Below are positions 31,301-45,600 of a DNA stretch of 64,000 nt, piece after piece (positions within the stretch are counted from its first letter, which is position 1; each line of letters begins with the position of its first letter). A program made the position numbers and the translations under genes. This stretch comes from Setaria digitata (lineage: Eukaryota; Nematoda; Chromadorea; Rhabditida; Setariidae), in assembly GCA_003640385.1 (NCBI GenBank), contig RCAB01000065.1:1-64000 (forward strand). Direction: 5' to 3'. Below the pieces are notes generated by a model, which saw only the letters and a list, made by a program, of their open reading frames with translations, had not been told where the DNA came from and did no database searches.

Positions 31301-33670
31301 CCCTTCCCCCGAACTCCGCCATCCCCTACCCCGCATCTCTTCCACTCTCCAAAACTCGTCCACACTGATAAGACATAGACCTTATCCAGGTTGGTCTTCA
31401 ATATCGTCCGGCAAATAAGGTAGTAAGAGGGAGTATGTCTCCTAAGGAGGTGACAGACAGGTGGAATTAGCGAAAGGGCACATTGGAATGCTGAATTTTG
31501 GAGTATGGACAAAGAAAGATAAGGCAAGTGGACTATGAGGTTAAGCAGCGAGAGAGAGAGGCTAGGACCCGCAAAGTAGTGCATCCATAAATTTGTCGTT
31601 CCTTCTAAGTTGTCCTAACTATTCTGAAAGAAATTATTCAGAAATTTCAGGAGAAAAGTTCCGGTTCCATTAATAACGGTACTATCAGATTATCAGTTAG
31701 TGTAAGCGAGTAAAGTTACCGGGTATTTTTCACAACTCTGTATATTTTCACTGTTCGCAAAGTAGTTACTAGATTTTAAATTTCTATGTTCCATTTTTCT
31801 GTAAATTTGTTATCTTTCATAGCAAAGAGATATTTTATCCATAAGACGACACTCCATACCAACAATTTTGTTAAAATATTTGAAAATGAAGCCGCAGGAA
31901 ACATGTAGCAGGTGAAGTTCCAGGATATCGAAACAATTCTGCTTAATTTATTGGTTATTTCTGGTTGTTTATTGTTTGACAGTGATGCACGGGCCAAAAA
32001 AAGCGAGCGATAGAAGAAATTTCCATAGTTTTTATTGAAACTTAAATAAATGCTTACAAATGGGTGCTGCTGTCATTCACATTAGAGGAATCGAGAAATA
32101 CTGCTTAAGAATGCAGAAAGAATTTTGCAGGAGCTGAATTCTATTTCTCAATGCATAAGTACCAGTTTTTTAAAGTTGTTTATGCAAGCAAAATGTGGAA
32201 TTCGCTTTGTGATATTTCGCTAAAGCCCTCGGTTATGCGTGTTTCTGGAAGATATGTTGATAAAAACTCGTTCATTTTTTGAATTCAAGAGCTTAAAGCT
32301 GTGGCATAGTGTTGTTATATTGTAGCAGTTGTTCATGTCAACACATCGAGAATCCTGATCCCTTCTTGTCTCTCGATATCCCACCTTTAGGCTATTCCTT
32401 CAACTTTCCCCTCTTCTTCAGCCTTCAGTCTCTTCTACATCTCCTGTTGCTGACAAGCTTTCACCAGCAAACAAGGGAGGTTCTAGGTGAATGCGTTGTA
32501 AAGAATTTGTGACGTTATATCTGTGTAGTTGCTGCTGATGCTGAAAACTATTGGAGATGTAAAGAGCATACAGAGCAAATGAGTTGTTACTTTAACTCTC
32601 GAGCTTTTCGACAAACTATTTTAAGGTTTCTTCACCTCTAGGCATACATCTCCAGCTATGTGCAGCTAATGCTAGGACAATCCTGTAAAACTATCCTTCC
32701 GATCATTTCCCACTGCTTTCTCCTTCATGCTTTATTGCATCAACCCTTAAGAAATTCATTATCATTTCCTAGAATCTCAGTCGTTCTTAAGCGCGTGGTT
32801 CAGGAAGCTCTGATGCTTTGTCATTTCATTCTAAATATCCCTACAATTTTCCAGATGCAGCTAAATATTTTTTTCCTTGCATTGATTGTTATTAATCTAT
32901 GCCTTGATTTCCCTACAAAATGCGAGGAATTTTCATCATTCACCTCATTTAGTCTCACGTATTTTAAAAGGACTTGAATTACAAACTGCTTAGAGCAAGA
33001 TAGGTTTTAATTTGAAAGGTTATTGAATAATATGATCTTCTTGAAGTAACTTAGTTAAACTGAGAATATTATTTGTAGCTAATTTTTCATATAAAATACC
33101 AATATATTCGATAATTACGCAAATATAAAATGATTCGGTATTTTATGTCTTACGATGAAATTTGAAATGTTCAAAATTCACTTGATCTATTTAGCTTTGC
33201 CATTCTATATCAAATAAATTTCAAACCCATGCAGATTTTGAACATGTCTCCTCTTTTACCTTCTGATCATGAAAGTTGCGCAATGAATTTTTTTTCATTC
33301 TCTTAAAAAAGTCTTCACAAATATCTCTGTTTTCTTTGAATCCATAATATAATGAAGACCAAATTTTTTTTAAGCCATGTTTCCTGAATATTCTTAAGTA
33401 TTTATCTGATAAAAATTTGCCATTATTTCTGATCCAATCGAATTATAGCCTAGGAAATCCCAACTAAATTATGGTCTAAGAAATTGTAGATTGTATTTTT
33501 TATACTCCTACAAATAACAATCTTTCGTAAAATGTTTCCTTATTATTTAGATTTATTTATTTTCCCGTTACACTCAAATATACACTCTTCATTCCACACT
33601 TTATTTCTCCATGGGTAAAAAATAAGATGAATCGTGGAATTAATTAAAGTTAAGTGTTTAATTTAAGCAG
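28400..33670. other. Gene-poor divergent region between the PAN and myosin genes
   Basis: This 5.3-kb stretch should contain the promoters of the minus-strand PAN gene and the plus-strand muscle myosin. I found no exon chain on either strand. Small open frames, for example 28425-28613 minus and 31285-31584 minus, lack splice partners and family resemblance. A C-rich block sits at 31296-31345. Confidence 0.5.
31296..31332 (-). other. Potential G-quadruplex motif
   Basis: On the minus strand four G-runs of 4, 4, 5 and 8 bases are separated by loops of 2, 12 and 2 bases (C-runs 31296-31303, 31306-31310, 31323-31326 and 31329-31332 on plus). Such a block stands out in this AT-rich window. One loop exceeds the usual 7-base limit. 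Confidence 0.5.
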
Positions 33671-33686
33671 ACAATATTCTTCCAAT
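33671..33686 (+). promoter_or_regulatory. Short 5' leader of the myosin gene after a splice acceptor
   Basis: A TTTAAGCAG acceptor ends at 33670, leaving a 16-base leader before the ATG at 33687. This spacing is typical of spliced-leader trans-splicing in nematodes, though a cis intron in the 5' UTR would look the same. Confidence 0.45.
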
Positions 33687-36600
33687 ATGTCTAAACTCGA
33701 AAGTGAATATGAGAAGGATCCAGGGTGGCAGTATTTACGACGGACTCGTGAGCAGATGGCTGCTGTAAGTATTGAATTTTTATGGATTCTACTGAGAATG
33801 CTTTTTATTTTCCGTTTTCTTTAAAATAATTTGGAACTATAATTTTAAAACGAATGTGAGTCGCTAATAATGCTTTCCGGATAGATTATTAATTTATTCA
33901 TCATCACAATGTGAAACTGCAAAAAAGAAAGTTAAAATGGTAGGAGTGAATGGTAAACATCTCCTGATTCGTAATCAGGGAATTTCTTCATTTTTCGTTT
34001 TTTTTTTTTTCTCTTCCTTTCTTTAAAGGAAAGAACCTTGTTTGAAGGATCAATCACGGCCATATGATTCCAAAAAAAATTGTTGGATTCCGGACGCTGA
34101 AGAAGGATATATTGCTGCTGAAATAACAAGCACGAAGGGCGATAATGTCACCGTAGTATCTGCTCGTGGTAACGAGGTATGTTTGCACGCAAAATGTAAG
34201 CTTTCTGGTAGTGAGTACTTTCTCTAATCACATATAGAATATTATGAAGCAATTTCTATGAAACCCTTCACAGGTAACGCTGAAAAAAGATATGCTGCAA
34301 GAAATGAATCCACCAAAATTCGAAAAAACAGAGGACATGTCAAACTTGACATTTCTCAATGATGCATCCGTGCTATACAACCTGCGATCACGATATTCCG
34401 CGATGCTTATCTATGTAAGACTTCGTTCCATAATAAAGTTCGTCAAAATACGTATATCTTTGAAAGCATCCAACACTTTCGTGGTGCTGGAATACATTGG
34501 GTGGGAAATCTTCAAATCATGGATCAATACTTCAGAATATTTTAAAATTTCAGACCTATTCTGGTTTATTCTGTGTCGTGATTAATCCTTATAAACGTCT
34601 TCCAATTTATACCGACTCAGTTGCACAAATGTATATGGGAAAAAGACGAACAGAGATGCCTCCACATTTGTTTGCTGTATCAGACGAAGCATACCGTAAC
34701 ATGCTTATAGATCATGAAAATCAGTCAATGCTTATTACTGGTGAATCTGGTGCTGGGAAAACGGAAAACACCAAAAAAGTAATAAGTTGCAGTTGTTATG
34801 AAATTAAACAAAAATCCAAAAATTATATGCATTATCTGCTAAAGGAATTATGCCGCTTTTTTTTAAACTGAAAGAGTGAGAAATGGTCAAAAAGAGGGAT
34901 GACATATCCTATAATTTTTCAGATGCATATTAGGAGATTAAAAAAAAAATAAACGACTAATTATTTGGTAATTAGGCAGTCTTAATTTCAAATATTCAGA
35001 GGAAAAAAAATTAAGTTTATATGATTTTCAGGTCATTGCCTATTTCGCGTGCGTTGGTGCATCACAAAACAAAAGTGAAGGTGAGAAGAAAGTTACCCTA
35101 GAAGACCAAATCGTGCAAACTAATCCAGTTCTTGAGGCGTTTGGTAATGCGAAAACTGTGCGTAACAATAACTCATCACGTTTCGGCAAATTCATCCGTA
35201 TTCAATTTTCGAGACAAGGCAAAGTTGCTTCCTGTGATATTGAGCATTGTAAGTTTGTTCACTCAATATCCACGTATTAATGTAAATTGTTTTCAAACCA
35301 TCAGGAAAACATTTAATAATGTGTTTGTATTTCAGATTTGTTAGAAAAATCTCGTGTGATTCGTCAAGCTCCTGGAGAACGATGCTATCATATTTTCTAC
35401 CAGATCTTTTCTGATTTCAATCCGACTCTGAAGAAGGACCTCCAGTTAGATCAACCACTCAAAACTTATCACTTTGTGGCACAGGCTGAATTGACCATCG
35501 ATGGCGTTAATGACAAAGAAGAACACCAGTTAACAGATGAAGCCTTTGACATCCTGAACTTTTCGTTGGAAGAAAAAATGAACTGCTACCGTTTGGTTTC
35601 AGCCATTATGCATATGGGATGTATGAAATTCAAGCAGCGACCACGTGAGGAGCAAGCAGAACCAGACGGTACCGATGAAGCCGAAAAAGCTTCCAGTATG
35701 TATGGAATTGATACAGAGGAATTCTTGAAAGCACTCACCAAGCCGCGTGTTAAAGTTGGTACAGAGTGGGTCAGTAAAGGACAAAATGTGGATCAGGTGA
35801 CCTGGGCTGTTGGAGCAATGGCTAAGGGTGTATATGCTAGGATTTTCAAGTGGCTTGTCGACAAATGTAATAAAACGTTAGACCAGAAAGGTCAATCACG
35901 CGACTTTTTTATTGGAGTTTTAGATATTGCTGGATTCGAAATTTTTGACGTAAGTTAATGTTAAAGAAGCACTAAAGTCATAAACATGAGATAAAGAGCA
36001 TTACTGAAATTAAACAAAGAACGTCCTGGCAAAAAGTCATTGCATGATAAACTGCAAGCATTTTCACTAGGAGTGATAAATATTTAATTATACATAAATC
36101 CAATTTCAGTAACTTTTTGATATTTTTGTTTCAGTTTAACTCATTCGAACAGTTGTGGATCAACTTCGTAAATGAAAAACTACAGCAGTTCTTTAACCAT
36201 CACATGTTTGTTTTGGAGCAGGAAGAGTATGAACGCGAAGGCATTCAGTGGACTTTCATCGATTTCGGCCTTGATTTACAGGCTTGTATTGAACTAATTG
36301 AAAAACCTATGGGAATTATCTCGATGTTGGATGAAGAATGCATCGTACCCAAAGCCACTGATATGACTCTGGCTCAAAAATTAGTCGATACGCATCTTGG
36401 TAAGCATCCGAATTTCGAAAAACCAAAACCACCGAAAGGCAAACAAAGCGAAGCACACTTCGCCATGAAGCATTATGCTGGTACCGTCCGTTATAATGTA
36501 ATGAACTGGCTAGAGAAAAACAAGGATCCACTTAACGATACCGTTGTTTCTGTTATGAAAGCATCTAAAGGGAATAACCTTCTGGTAGAAATATGGCACG

Positions 36601-39600
36601 ATTACACAACACAAGAAGAGGCTGCTGCAGCTAAAGGTTTGCATGTGTTCTGATTCATATAAAACTTCCTTAAAATTTTAGAATTTTCACTAAAAAGACA
36701 TTGTGAAACGTCAAAGAAGGTTAATTGAGCTCAAGCAAAACAATAGAATCGGAATTATCGTAGCATGTTTACCATAATTAGACAAGAAGCATAAAGAAAA
36801 AGTCCAAAAAAAAAAAAAAGCGAAGCGCTATTTAGAAAATGTTTTCATCGTATAATTGAAGTTACTGGAAACACTCATCTTCATTTATCCGTTTTATTCA
36901 TCATTCGAATTTATTATTCTAAAATGTCAAAGTCTGCATGCAGTAGAAAAATTGGTCAAAGAAAAAAAATCCCGATAATCTGAAAAATCTTCGAATTTCT
37001 GTTATTAATTTGCCTCATATCTACTATGCACGCAGTAATTATTATGTTTCAGATGGAGGAGGTGGAAAGAAGAAGGGTAAATCAGGATCATTTTTGACAG
37101 TTTCAATGATGTACCGTGAATCGCTGAACAGCTTAATGACCATGCTGAATATGACACATCCACATTTCATTCGATGCATCATTCCAAATGAGAAGAAAAC
37201 TTCTGGACTGCTTGATGCTGCTCTGGTTTTGAACCAGCTTACTTGTAACGGTGTATTGGAAGGCATACGTATTTGCCGTAAAGGTTTCCCTAATCGAAAT
37301 TTACACGCCGATTTTAAGCAACGTTATGCAGTTCTTGCTGCCAAAGAAGCAAAAAGTGAAGACGATCCAAAAAAGGCTGCAGAGGTGATGCTCAGCAGAC
37401 TTGTAAATGATGGGTCATTAACGGAAGAAAATTTCCGTCTCGGCAAAACAAAAGTTTTTTTCAAAGCTGGGGTCCTGGCTCATTTGGAAGATCTTCGAGA
37501 TGCGAAACTTGGTGAGGTTCTTAGCGGATTTCAGGCTAAAATCCGTTCTTACATTTATATGGCCGACCGCCAACGACGCATGCAACAGCGTCACGGTTTG
37601 TTAGTTTTGCAACGGAACATTCGTGCCTGGTGCGTACTGCGTACCTGGGATTGGTTCCTCATTTATGGTAAAATCAAACCGATGCTTAAATGTGGGAAAG
37701 AGGGCGAAGAAATTGAGAAGATGAATCAACAAATTAAACAGCTAGAAGAAAATATAGCTAACGAAGAAAAAGCTCGCAAAGAATTGGAAAGCAATTCTAC
37801 GAAACTACTTGAAGAACGAAATAATGTTTTCAATGAACTGGAAGCAGCCAAGGCACAACTCTCTGATGTCGATGATCGCCTCAGCAGACTGTCGACGCTG
37901 AAAACCGATGTCGACAAGCAGATTCATGTGAGTTTTTTATTGAAAAGGCGGCTGAGACTGATAGACTCATTTTGTTTGAAAAAGCGTTTCAGACTGACAG
38001 AAATTTAAATTAGGAACAGATCCTTGATTATCGGCTTAAGATCTGAAAACTGAAAAATGTGCATTATTTCTTAACCATTTAAGTATTCCTCATTACAGGA
38101 GCTGGAAGAACGACTTGGGGACCAGGAAGATCGTAACTCTGATTTGTCACGATCAAAGAAAAAAATTGAAAATGACGTTGAAAATTTGAAAAAAGCAATA
38201 GCTGAATTGGAAACTCGGCTACAAAAAACGGATACAGAAAAACAAGGTCGTGAACAACAAATTCGGACGCTACAAGATGAAATGCAACAGCAGGATGAAA
38301 ATATTGCTAAACTGAACAAGGAGAAGAAGCATCAAGAAGAAATTAATCGGAAACTGATGGAGGATTTACAAGTTGAGGAAGACAAAGGGAATTATAGCAA
38401 CAAATTGAAAGGCAAACTAGAACAAAGTCTGGATGATCTTGAAGACAATTTGGAACGAGAGAGAAGAGGGCGCAACGAAATTGAGAAGCAGAAACGCAAA
38501 ATTGGCGGTGAACTGAAGGTTGCCCAAGAAAATATGGAGGAACTTGAGAGGCAAAGACATGAAATTGAGAGTAACCTGAAGAAAAAAGAATCTGAGGCCC
38601 AAGCAATTACAGCACGCTTGGAAGAAGAGCAAGATCTTGTTGGAAAACTAAAGAAACAAGTCAGCGATACACAAAGTCGTATAACAGAACTGGAGGAAGA
38701 ATTGGAGAATGAACGACAATCGCGAAGTAAAGCGGAACGAGCAAAGTCGGATTTGCAACGTGAACTGGAAGAATTAGGAGATCGGCTAGATGAACAAGGT
38801 GGTGCCACAGCTGCTCAGGTGGAAGTAAACAAAAAGCGTGAGGCAGAATTGGCAAAACTTCGTCGTGATTTAGAAGAAGCAAACATGAATCATGAAAATC
38901 AACTGGCCGCCATCCGTAAGAAACACAACGATGCAGTGGCGGAGTTGGGTGATCAGATTGAGCAAGCGCAAAAGGCGAAAGCCAAGATTGAGAAAGACAA
39001 GATGCAGGCCCAACGTGATGCTGAAGACCTGGTGGCACAAATTGATGGAGAAACAGCTGCAAGAATGAACAACGAAAAACTTGCAAAGCAATATGAGATG
39101 CAAATTGCCGAACTGCAAACCAAATGCGACGAGCAAAACCGACAGCTCCAGGAATTCACTACATTAAAGACGAGGCTTAACAGTGAAAACAGTGACCTTG
39201 GAAAACAGATCGAAGAAGCAGAATCGCAGGTGAACGCAATGACAAGACTGAAGGCGCAATTGACATCTCAGCTAGAGGAAGCTCGACGCTCACTGGATGA
39301 GGAGGCACGTGATCGTAACAATTTAGCAGCACAAATGAAGAATTATCAGCACGAAATTGAACAAGTTCGAGAATCGATGGAGGAAGAAATCGAAGCTAAA
39401 AGTGAGCTCATGAAACAACTGAGCCGTGCAAATGCAGAGATCCAACAGTGGCAGACCCGTTTTGAAAGCGAGGGTTTATTGAAGGGCGATGAACTGGAAG
39501 AATCAAAGAAGCGACAAATGCAGAAAATTAATGAACTTCAAGAAGCTCTTGATGCCGCCAATTCAAAGATTAGTTCCCTAGAAAAGACGAAATCCCGTTT

Positions 39601-42050
39601 GGTTTCTGACCTTGATGATGCTCAGGTTATTTCAAATCTCTTCTTTAGTGGCATAAAAATTGTGTTCTCCTACAAAATTTTTACTCTAGTTGGGGTTTTG
39701 GTAGCTGAAGAATTCTGACCACTGCTATCCTTTACATTCATTTGGAAATGACTTAATTTTTTAATTTTCCTTATTTTAACTCACATTTCTAGATGGACGT
39801 AGAACGAGCCAACTCATATGCAAATCAACTTGAGAAAAAACAGAAGGGATTCGACAAAGTAATCGATGAGTGGAAAAAGAAGACAGATGACATAGCTGCT
39901 GAAGTAGACAACGCACAGCGCGAAGCTCGGAACGTGTCTACCGAATTATTCAAATTGAAAAGTGAGCAGGATGAGGTTCTGGAAACGATCGAAAGTTTAA
40001 GACGTGAAAACAAAGAGCTGGCACAAGAAATTAAGGATCTAACGGATCAGCTGGGAGAAGGTGGCCGCTCCGTATTCGAAATGCAAAAAATAATCCGTCG
40101 ACTAGAGGTTGAAAAGGACGAATTGCAGCATGCTTTAGATGAAGCCGAAGCTGCTCTAGAAGCTGAAGAAAGCAAGGTGCTTCGAGCACAAGTCGAAGTT
40201 TCACAAATAAGAGCAGAAATTGAAAAAAGAATACAAGAAAAAGAGGAAGAATTTGAAAATACACGCAAAAACCACCAAAGAGCGATCGAATCAATGCAGG
40301 TAATGTAAGCTTGGTTAGGCTGAAAACAATGTTTATGAAACTGAAATTAGTTGTAGAGCGCCAGACAATCTGAAAATCATTCTAATTTATTTCAAACTTC
40401 TAAATTGTCACTTATTATTTAATTGCAAATACTCTGCGATTTAAATTACTGGATAATTCAGATCTGTAATACCGAAACTATAGGCATCATTGGAAAATGA
40501 AGCGAAAAGTAAGGCGGATCTGATGAGACTGAAAAAGAAATTGGAGGCGGATATTAACGAATTGGAAATTGCACTGGACCACGCGAATCAGGCGAACGCT
40601 GAAGCTCAGAAAAACGTGAAACGTTATCAAGATCAAATGAGGGAGCTACAGCAGCAGGTCTGCCCAGCTCTTTTACAGATGTTGATACATTTCACGTAAT
40701 ATGACCAGAAAGAATATTTCATTTTAGGTCGAAATTGAACAGCGTAATCGTGAGGAGATTCGAGAACAGTATTTAAATATGGAAAAGAAAGCTACCTTGC
40801 TACAGTCCGAGAAGGAGGAGATGTCTGTTGCAATGGATCAAGCAGAACGAGCCCGCAAGCAAGCAGAACGTGATGCTAATGAAGCACATACCCAGTGCAA
40901 TGAGTTGTCTGCTCAGGCTGAATCACTGAGTTCCGTAAAGAAGAAGCTTGATGCCGAGCTTCTCGCAGTTCAAGCCGATCTAGACGAGACCCTCAATGAG
41001 TATAAAGCTTCAGAGGAACGGTGCAAAGCAGCAAGTAGCGATGCTGCACGGCTCGCCGAACAGTTACGACAGGAGCAGGAAAATTCGTTACAAAGTGACC
41101 GTATAAGAAAGGCTTTAGAATCCCAATTGAAGGAAATGCAGGTATTTTCGAAAGCGCTCTAATTAGAAACATTCCATTTCATGATACTTTGGCGGTGAAC
41201 AGACCGTAAAGTTTATCCCTCACACAACATTCGGAGTAAGGTAGTTAAAAAAATTAAAATATTTTGCAGTGGTAATTTGTAAGCAACGAAAAATAATTCT
41301 AGGCACGCTTAGATGAAGCAGAAGCTGCTGCCTTGAAAGGTGGCAAAAAAGTCATTACCAAACTGGAATCTCGCATTCGTGAACTCGAGAGCGAACTTGA
41401 TGGAGAACAGCGACGATACCAGGAGACAAATAAAAGTCTCAGTAAGCACGAAAGACGCATTCGAGAACTCCAGTTTCAGGTTGTGTAATGTTTATTCCGG
41501 AGTATATTTTATTAGCCTTTTCGTACAAGGTGAAATAATAAGATGTGTACTGACCTCCATTTCGGCTAGTTGTAGGTGGATGAAGACAGAAAGAACGCCG
41601 AGAGGACAAGGGATCTCATCGAAAAGTTGCAGAATAAACTGAAGTCACAAAAGAAACAAATTGAAGAAGCTGTAAGTGCAAATAAAATACCTCTCGATTT
41701 TCAGTTACTAAATCGGTTTGCAAACGTTGTAGTCACTAACTAAACTTTCAAATACCACGCAAAACAAGTCAACTTAATGTTACAAGATATTTGTGCATTG
41801 CATCTGTATCCATTCCAATTTCCATCTATTCGCATATTAACTGGAATTTCAGGAAGAGCTAGCAAATGTGAACCTGCAAAAATTCCGCCAAATACAGCAT
41901 CAGTTGGACGATGCAGAAGAGCGCGCTGATCATGCCGAAAACTCGCTTTCAAAAATGAGAGCCAAAAGTCGCAGTGGCATGACCGCTTCTCCAGGAGTAC
42001 AAATCTCCCAATCATCTATTCTCCGCTCCTCCTCACGTTCTCAGTTTTAG
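33687..42050 (+). CDS. unc-54: Muscle myosin heavy chain, UNC-54 (MHC-B) type
   Basis: The thick-filament motor of body-wall muscle. Fifteen exons agree in phase: 33687-33764, 34048-34176, 34274-34414, 34554-34778, 35032-35248, 35336-35949, 36135-36636, 37053-37927, 38099-39625, 39793-40299, 40484-40657, 40728-41141, 41303-41479, 41576-41671 and 41853-42050. They give about 1957 residues against 1963 in C. elegans UNC-54. Visible are the N-terminal SH3-like region, P-loop GESGAGKT (about 179-186), switch [11 protein letters not shown], switch II DIAGFE (about 460), the glycine/lysine-rich loop 2 [11 protein letters not shown] (about 637), the SH1 region [16 protein letters not shown], an IQ-type lever arm, and a continuous heptad coiled-coil rod from about 845. 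The start ([17 protein letters not shown]) and the non-helical tail ([14 protein letters not shown] then a Ser/Arg-rich end) point to UNC-54 rather than MYO-1, MYO-2 or MYO-3. The exon 2 acceptor (TTTGAAG) is unusually weak. Confidence 0.97.
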
Positions 42051-42132
42051 TGATTTAGATCAGTTATTATTATCTTGTCCAGTATGCAGATTTTTTTCGT
42101 TCTGATTCCTACTAGTGACATTTTGCCTCACA

Positions 42133-42138
42133 AATAAA
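42133..42138 (+). terminator. Poly(A) signal of the myosin gene
   Basis: AATAAA lies 83 bases beyond the stop codon of the myosin gene, a normal nematode 3' UTR length. Confidence 0.6.
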
Positions 42139-42530
42139 CGTCCATTACAGTTTTCAGTTTGCAACTTCCAACAAACCAGCAGGGGAAAGGATGAAAAAAA
42201 ATTCTAAACTTTATACCAGTCAACAAATACATCCAGCCAGAAGCATGCAAACCACGACGAAACGGACAACGATAAAATAAAATACAAACATCAACTGCTT
42301 ATATAGTGGATGTTTTTACCCTTTAAACACATCAACCAAAACGTATAACTCCACCACTACAAACAAGGATAATTAGTTCATTCCCATGAGCAAGACAATC
42401 TGACCTGTTACAACCTTCTCTTAATAGCGGGATAATGCTGCTTTTTCAGTTCCAAAAATCTCTACTTGACCCGTGAAATTATAATTATAGTAAATAAGAT
42501 TTATGAGATGTATTCTGGAGTACAATCGTT

Positions 42531-42536
42531 TTTATT
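42531..42536 (-). terminator. Poly(A) signal of the Tudor-domain gene
   Basis: TTTATT on plus (AATAAA on minus) lies about 150 bases beyond the proposed stop of the minus-strand Tudor gene, facing the myosin 3' end. Confidence 0.5.
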
Positions 42537-42686
42537 TCCTAAATAAAATTAATGAAAAACAAGGCTGGTGGTCGGTGGGATATCTTGATATCATGATGAT
42601 AATCTTTCTGGTTCTTAATAAATTCATTTGTTTCCTGACTGGTTATCATCTTGATCTTTGCGAACAACTCGATCAGTTGCAGCGGT

Positions 42687-45600
42687 CTAAATGAACTGTT
42701 CTTCAAAGCTGTTTTGCTTGTATAATTGCAACAATGCCCCCAAATGGAAATCTGGTTGAAAAATACTAACCTTTTCCCAACTTGCAAGTCGACCTTTCTG
42801 CGCATTACCGTCCGAACCTGTATCACCATTAAATTCCATTAAATTTACTACTAATCAAAAAGTAATCAACACCACATAAGTCATTGATCATGAGGACGAT
42901 ACATGATTTGATGCAACTAGAACGGTGTTACTGAGATGTGCTCTAAATAACCTACTTGTAAACTTATTTTATCTATAAATGCAGAAAAAGAAGCTCATAG
43001 AAAGTAGCCTCTCATCAATTTTCTATCATCAAAAATGTTTACCTTTCGGAAACGTGCGGCGCTCCTTTGTATATTTCTGAGGAACATCCCACAATGAATC
43101 AGTTGTATCTAGATGTGAATAAATGCGTCATAGTGCAAAGAAACTTGGAATTAAAGTATGAACAAAAATCGTGGACGCAACTTCCATAGTGAAAATTCCT
43201 GAATAATGTTAAAAAGTGACATAATAAGATACCATGTTCCGTCGAATTTCGTGGCGCTTGCTTATTGTTATCATTAGGAGCATCAAATCCGCTTCCTGCA
43301 TTGAAGTCATTGCGTGCCCATTCCGTTGCTGGCTGTGAATTGTTGTTTTGGAGCCTAAGCGAAAACTGACGAATGGTACAGTACAACTCAAATGAAATGA
43401 AAAACGAAAACCACGCTATATTTATTGAACCAAGAAAATCAAATCATTCTCTATTAAAACTGTAATTAGTAATACTTAATCTTCTTCAGTATTATCAAAG
43501 AAATCTGATCACCAAGCACAAACGTTTACTAATCAGGAACAGTAATTTTCCGAATCACTAATGATTAAACTCATTTCAGGAATTCTAATAACCTCGCTCC
43601 ACTTTTTTGCTGAAAATCTGGTCTTGGAGAACGATTAATATTGGTTGGGCGAACATTTCGTCGAACTCCAGAATTATGATTCGAGAAGGAACCATTTTCA
43701 AAATTATTCGGCGCTGTTTTCGTAGGTCTTACAGCAGTATTATCTCCAGAACCCTGATGATTACCGCTTGGAATTGGTACTGGCAACATCACCGGAATTG
43801 GCAATGGCATCATCATAGGCATCGGCAGCGCAAAAGTTGAAGGGCAGAAACCAGGCCTGAAATGATCTACAAGTTAGTTTTAAGTGAAGAGAATCAAAAG
43901 TTAGCGCATTTCAACTTTAGATGCGACAACTACTTACTTATCATACAATTAATTCATGCAGTTTTTTTAATCCAAATGATAGCTTCTGCACTATTCAGAT
44001 GAACTGGCTTTACGAATTCTAAACATATATATAAAACTTCAAATTTTCAAACTACAGTTATAAGTCAGAATTATACCAGAAATTACGAGGCTGTTGTGCC
44101 AATTCACGGCTAGCAATACTCAGTGTTTCCATCATCATCGATGTCATCAGTTGGCGCTGGCAAGTTTCAGCTACCAACTTTTTGCATGACGAAATCATCT
44201 CATTTTCCAATGCATTGCTAGCGGATTCCTGTCCATTTAATCCTATAAAGAAGAATGCAAACAGATGATTTATATATCCGCTATTTCATAAGTGTGCATA
44301 CCAAGTTATAATTTGATTTTTAGCAGAAACAAACCTGGCTCAATAACTCTACCGTCGACTTGACTCTTCGACATAACCGGGAGTTCCACTAAATCAACCG
44401 TATATATGTCCCGAGCCGAATGGCCTTTGATAATTACTTCACAATTTGTTCCCTTATTGAGGTCCTACAAATCCCACTCTAGAGTGCTGTTGAGAAGAAT
44501 ATTTTAGTACTTAAAGCAAAGATATCCAAAAATAACTAACCTTGGCATGAAGGGTGCTTAATGGATCTTCTCGGCAATGTATCATTGCTACTGGTAGGTT
44601 TCTTATCGGGTGAGACTGAACATTTGAAAAAATAAGAGTTGAAAAATTAGGAACTTAAACAAGCACGGTGCTTAACAAAAAGCTAACGGTGAAAAGTTCC
44701 AAATTAGGAAAAAAAGCGCTAACCTTACTCATGGCAGAGATGTCAATGACATCGGTAGCTAGTACCCATTTGAACCAGCCGAAATCCACCAAGAAAATTG
44801 AAAATCTGCGGGAAAATTTTCTTACAAGCTCCAATTAGAAATGTGATAACAAATGAAAGTACGATTTTTTTTATTTCAAAAAAGTTTTCATCTCATGTCA
44901 TAATTACCTGTTCGTGCGCGAATCATATTGAGCTGGAACAGCACGATAAAGAGATTTGTATGGATTATCAGCTCGAGCACGTGCAATGCAAGGTGTTTGG
45001 CGCATTTGAATATCCTCACCTCTACGAATTAGAAGCGGGAAATGCGACAGTTTGTCGTTTATTTCCTTCAATGCCTAAAATCATTTCACTGAGCATCAGA
45101 AGTAATCTAAGTTTTACTGGTTGTGGATTAAATTTACCAGGACAAGTCATAACTAAAAAGAAATCTATTAAGAAAAATGATGAACTGTCCTAAGAACCAA
45201 GTCAATTAATCATTTGCAGTAACATTATTTCGACATGAAAAAATAAATCTATCACCGGAAAAAAAGAACTTTGCCATTTCCACTTCGTATGAAAGGGGCA
45301 AAATCGAATAAGTAAGCTCTGGTTTCAAATGATTATAGCCTTCCTTAATAACCACAGATTTTTTTTTTCTTTTGAGACTCAGGATGTTTTAAAACTTACT
45401 CTTTCAACAGCCGCGAAAACTTTTTTATTGACAACCCAGAAGGTGTTCAAAACACGATCTCTTTTGTCAAATCGAGCAGCTACTGTTACCGGTAACATTT
45501 CAGGTACATATTGCTTGAAAGCTGTCTGATTAAACAGGCTTCCCATCTAAAACTCAGTTCCGAGAGATTATCAGGCAAATTAACAATAATGCTACAGAGT

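Noticed and set aside
31285..31584. 99-codon minus-strand open frame
   Set aside because: Low-complexity Leu/Ser and Gly-rich ends come from AG and C-rich tracts; no supporting exons.
38343..39159. Several long minus-strand open frames across the myosin rod
   Set aside because: They are mirror frames of a strongly coding, Glu/Lys-rich coiled coil; no splice structure or family resemblance.
44475..44487. 12-bp palindrome CACTCTAGAGTG near a Tudor-gene acceptor
   Set aside because: Short and of a kind expected by chance in 64 kb.
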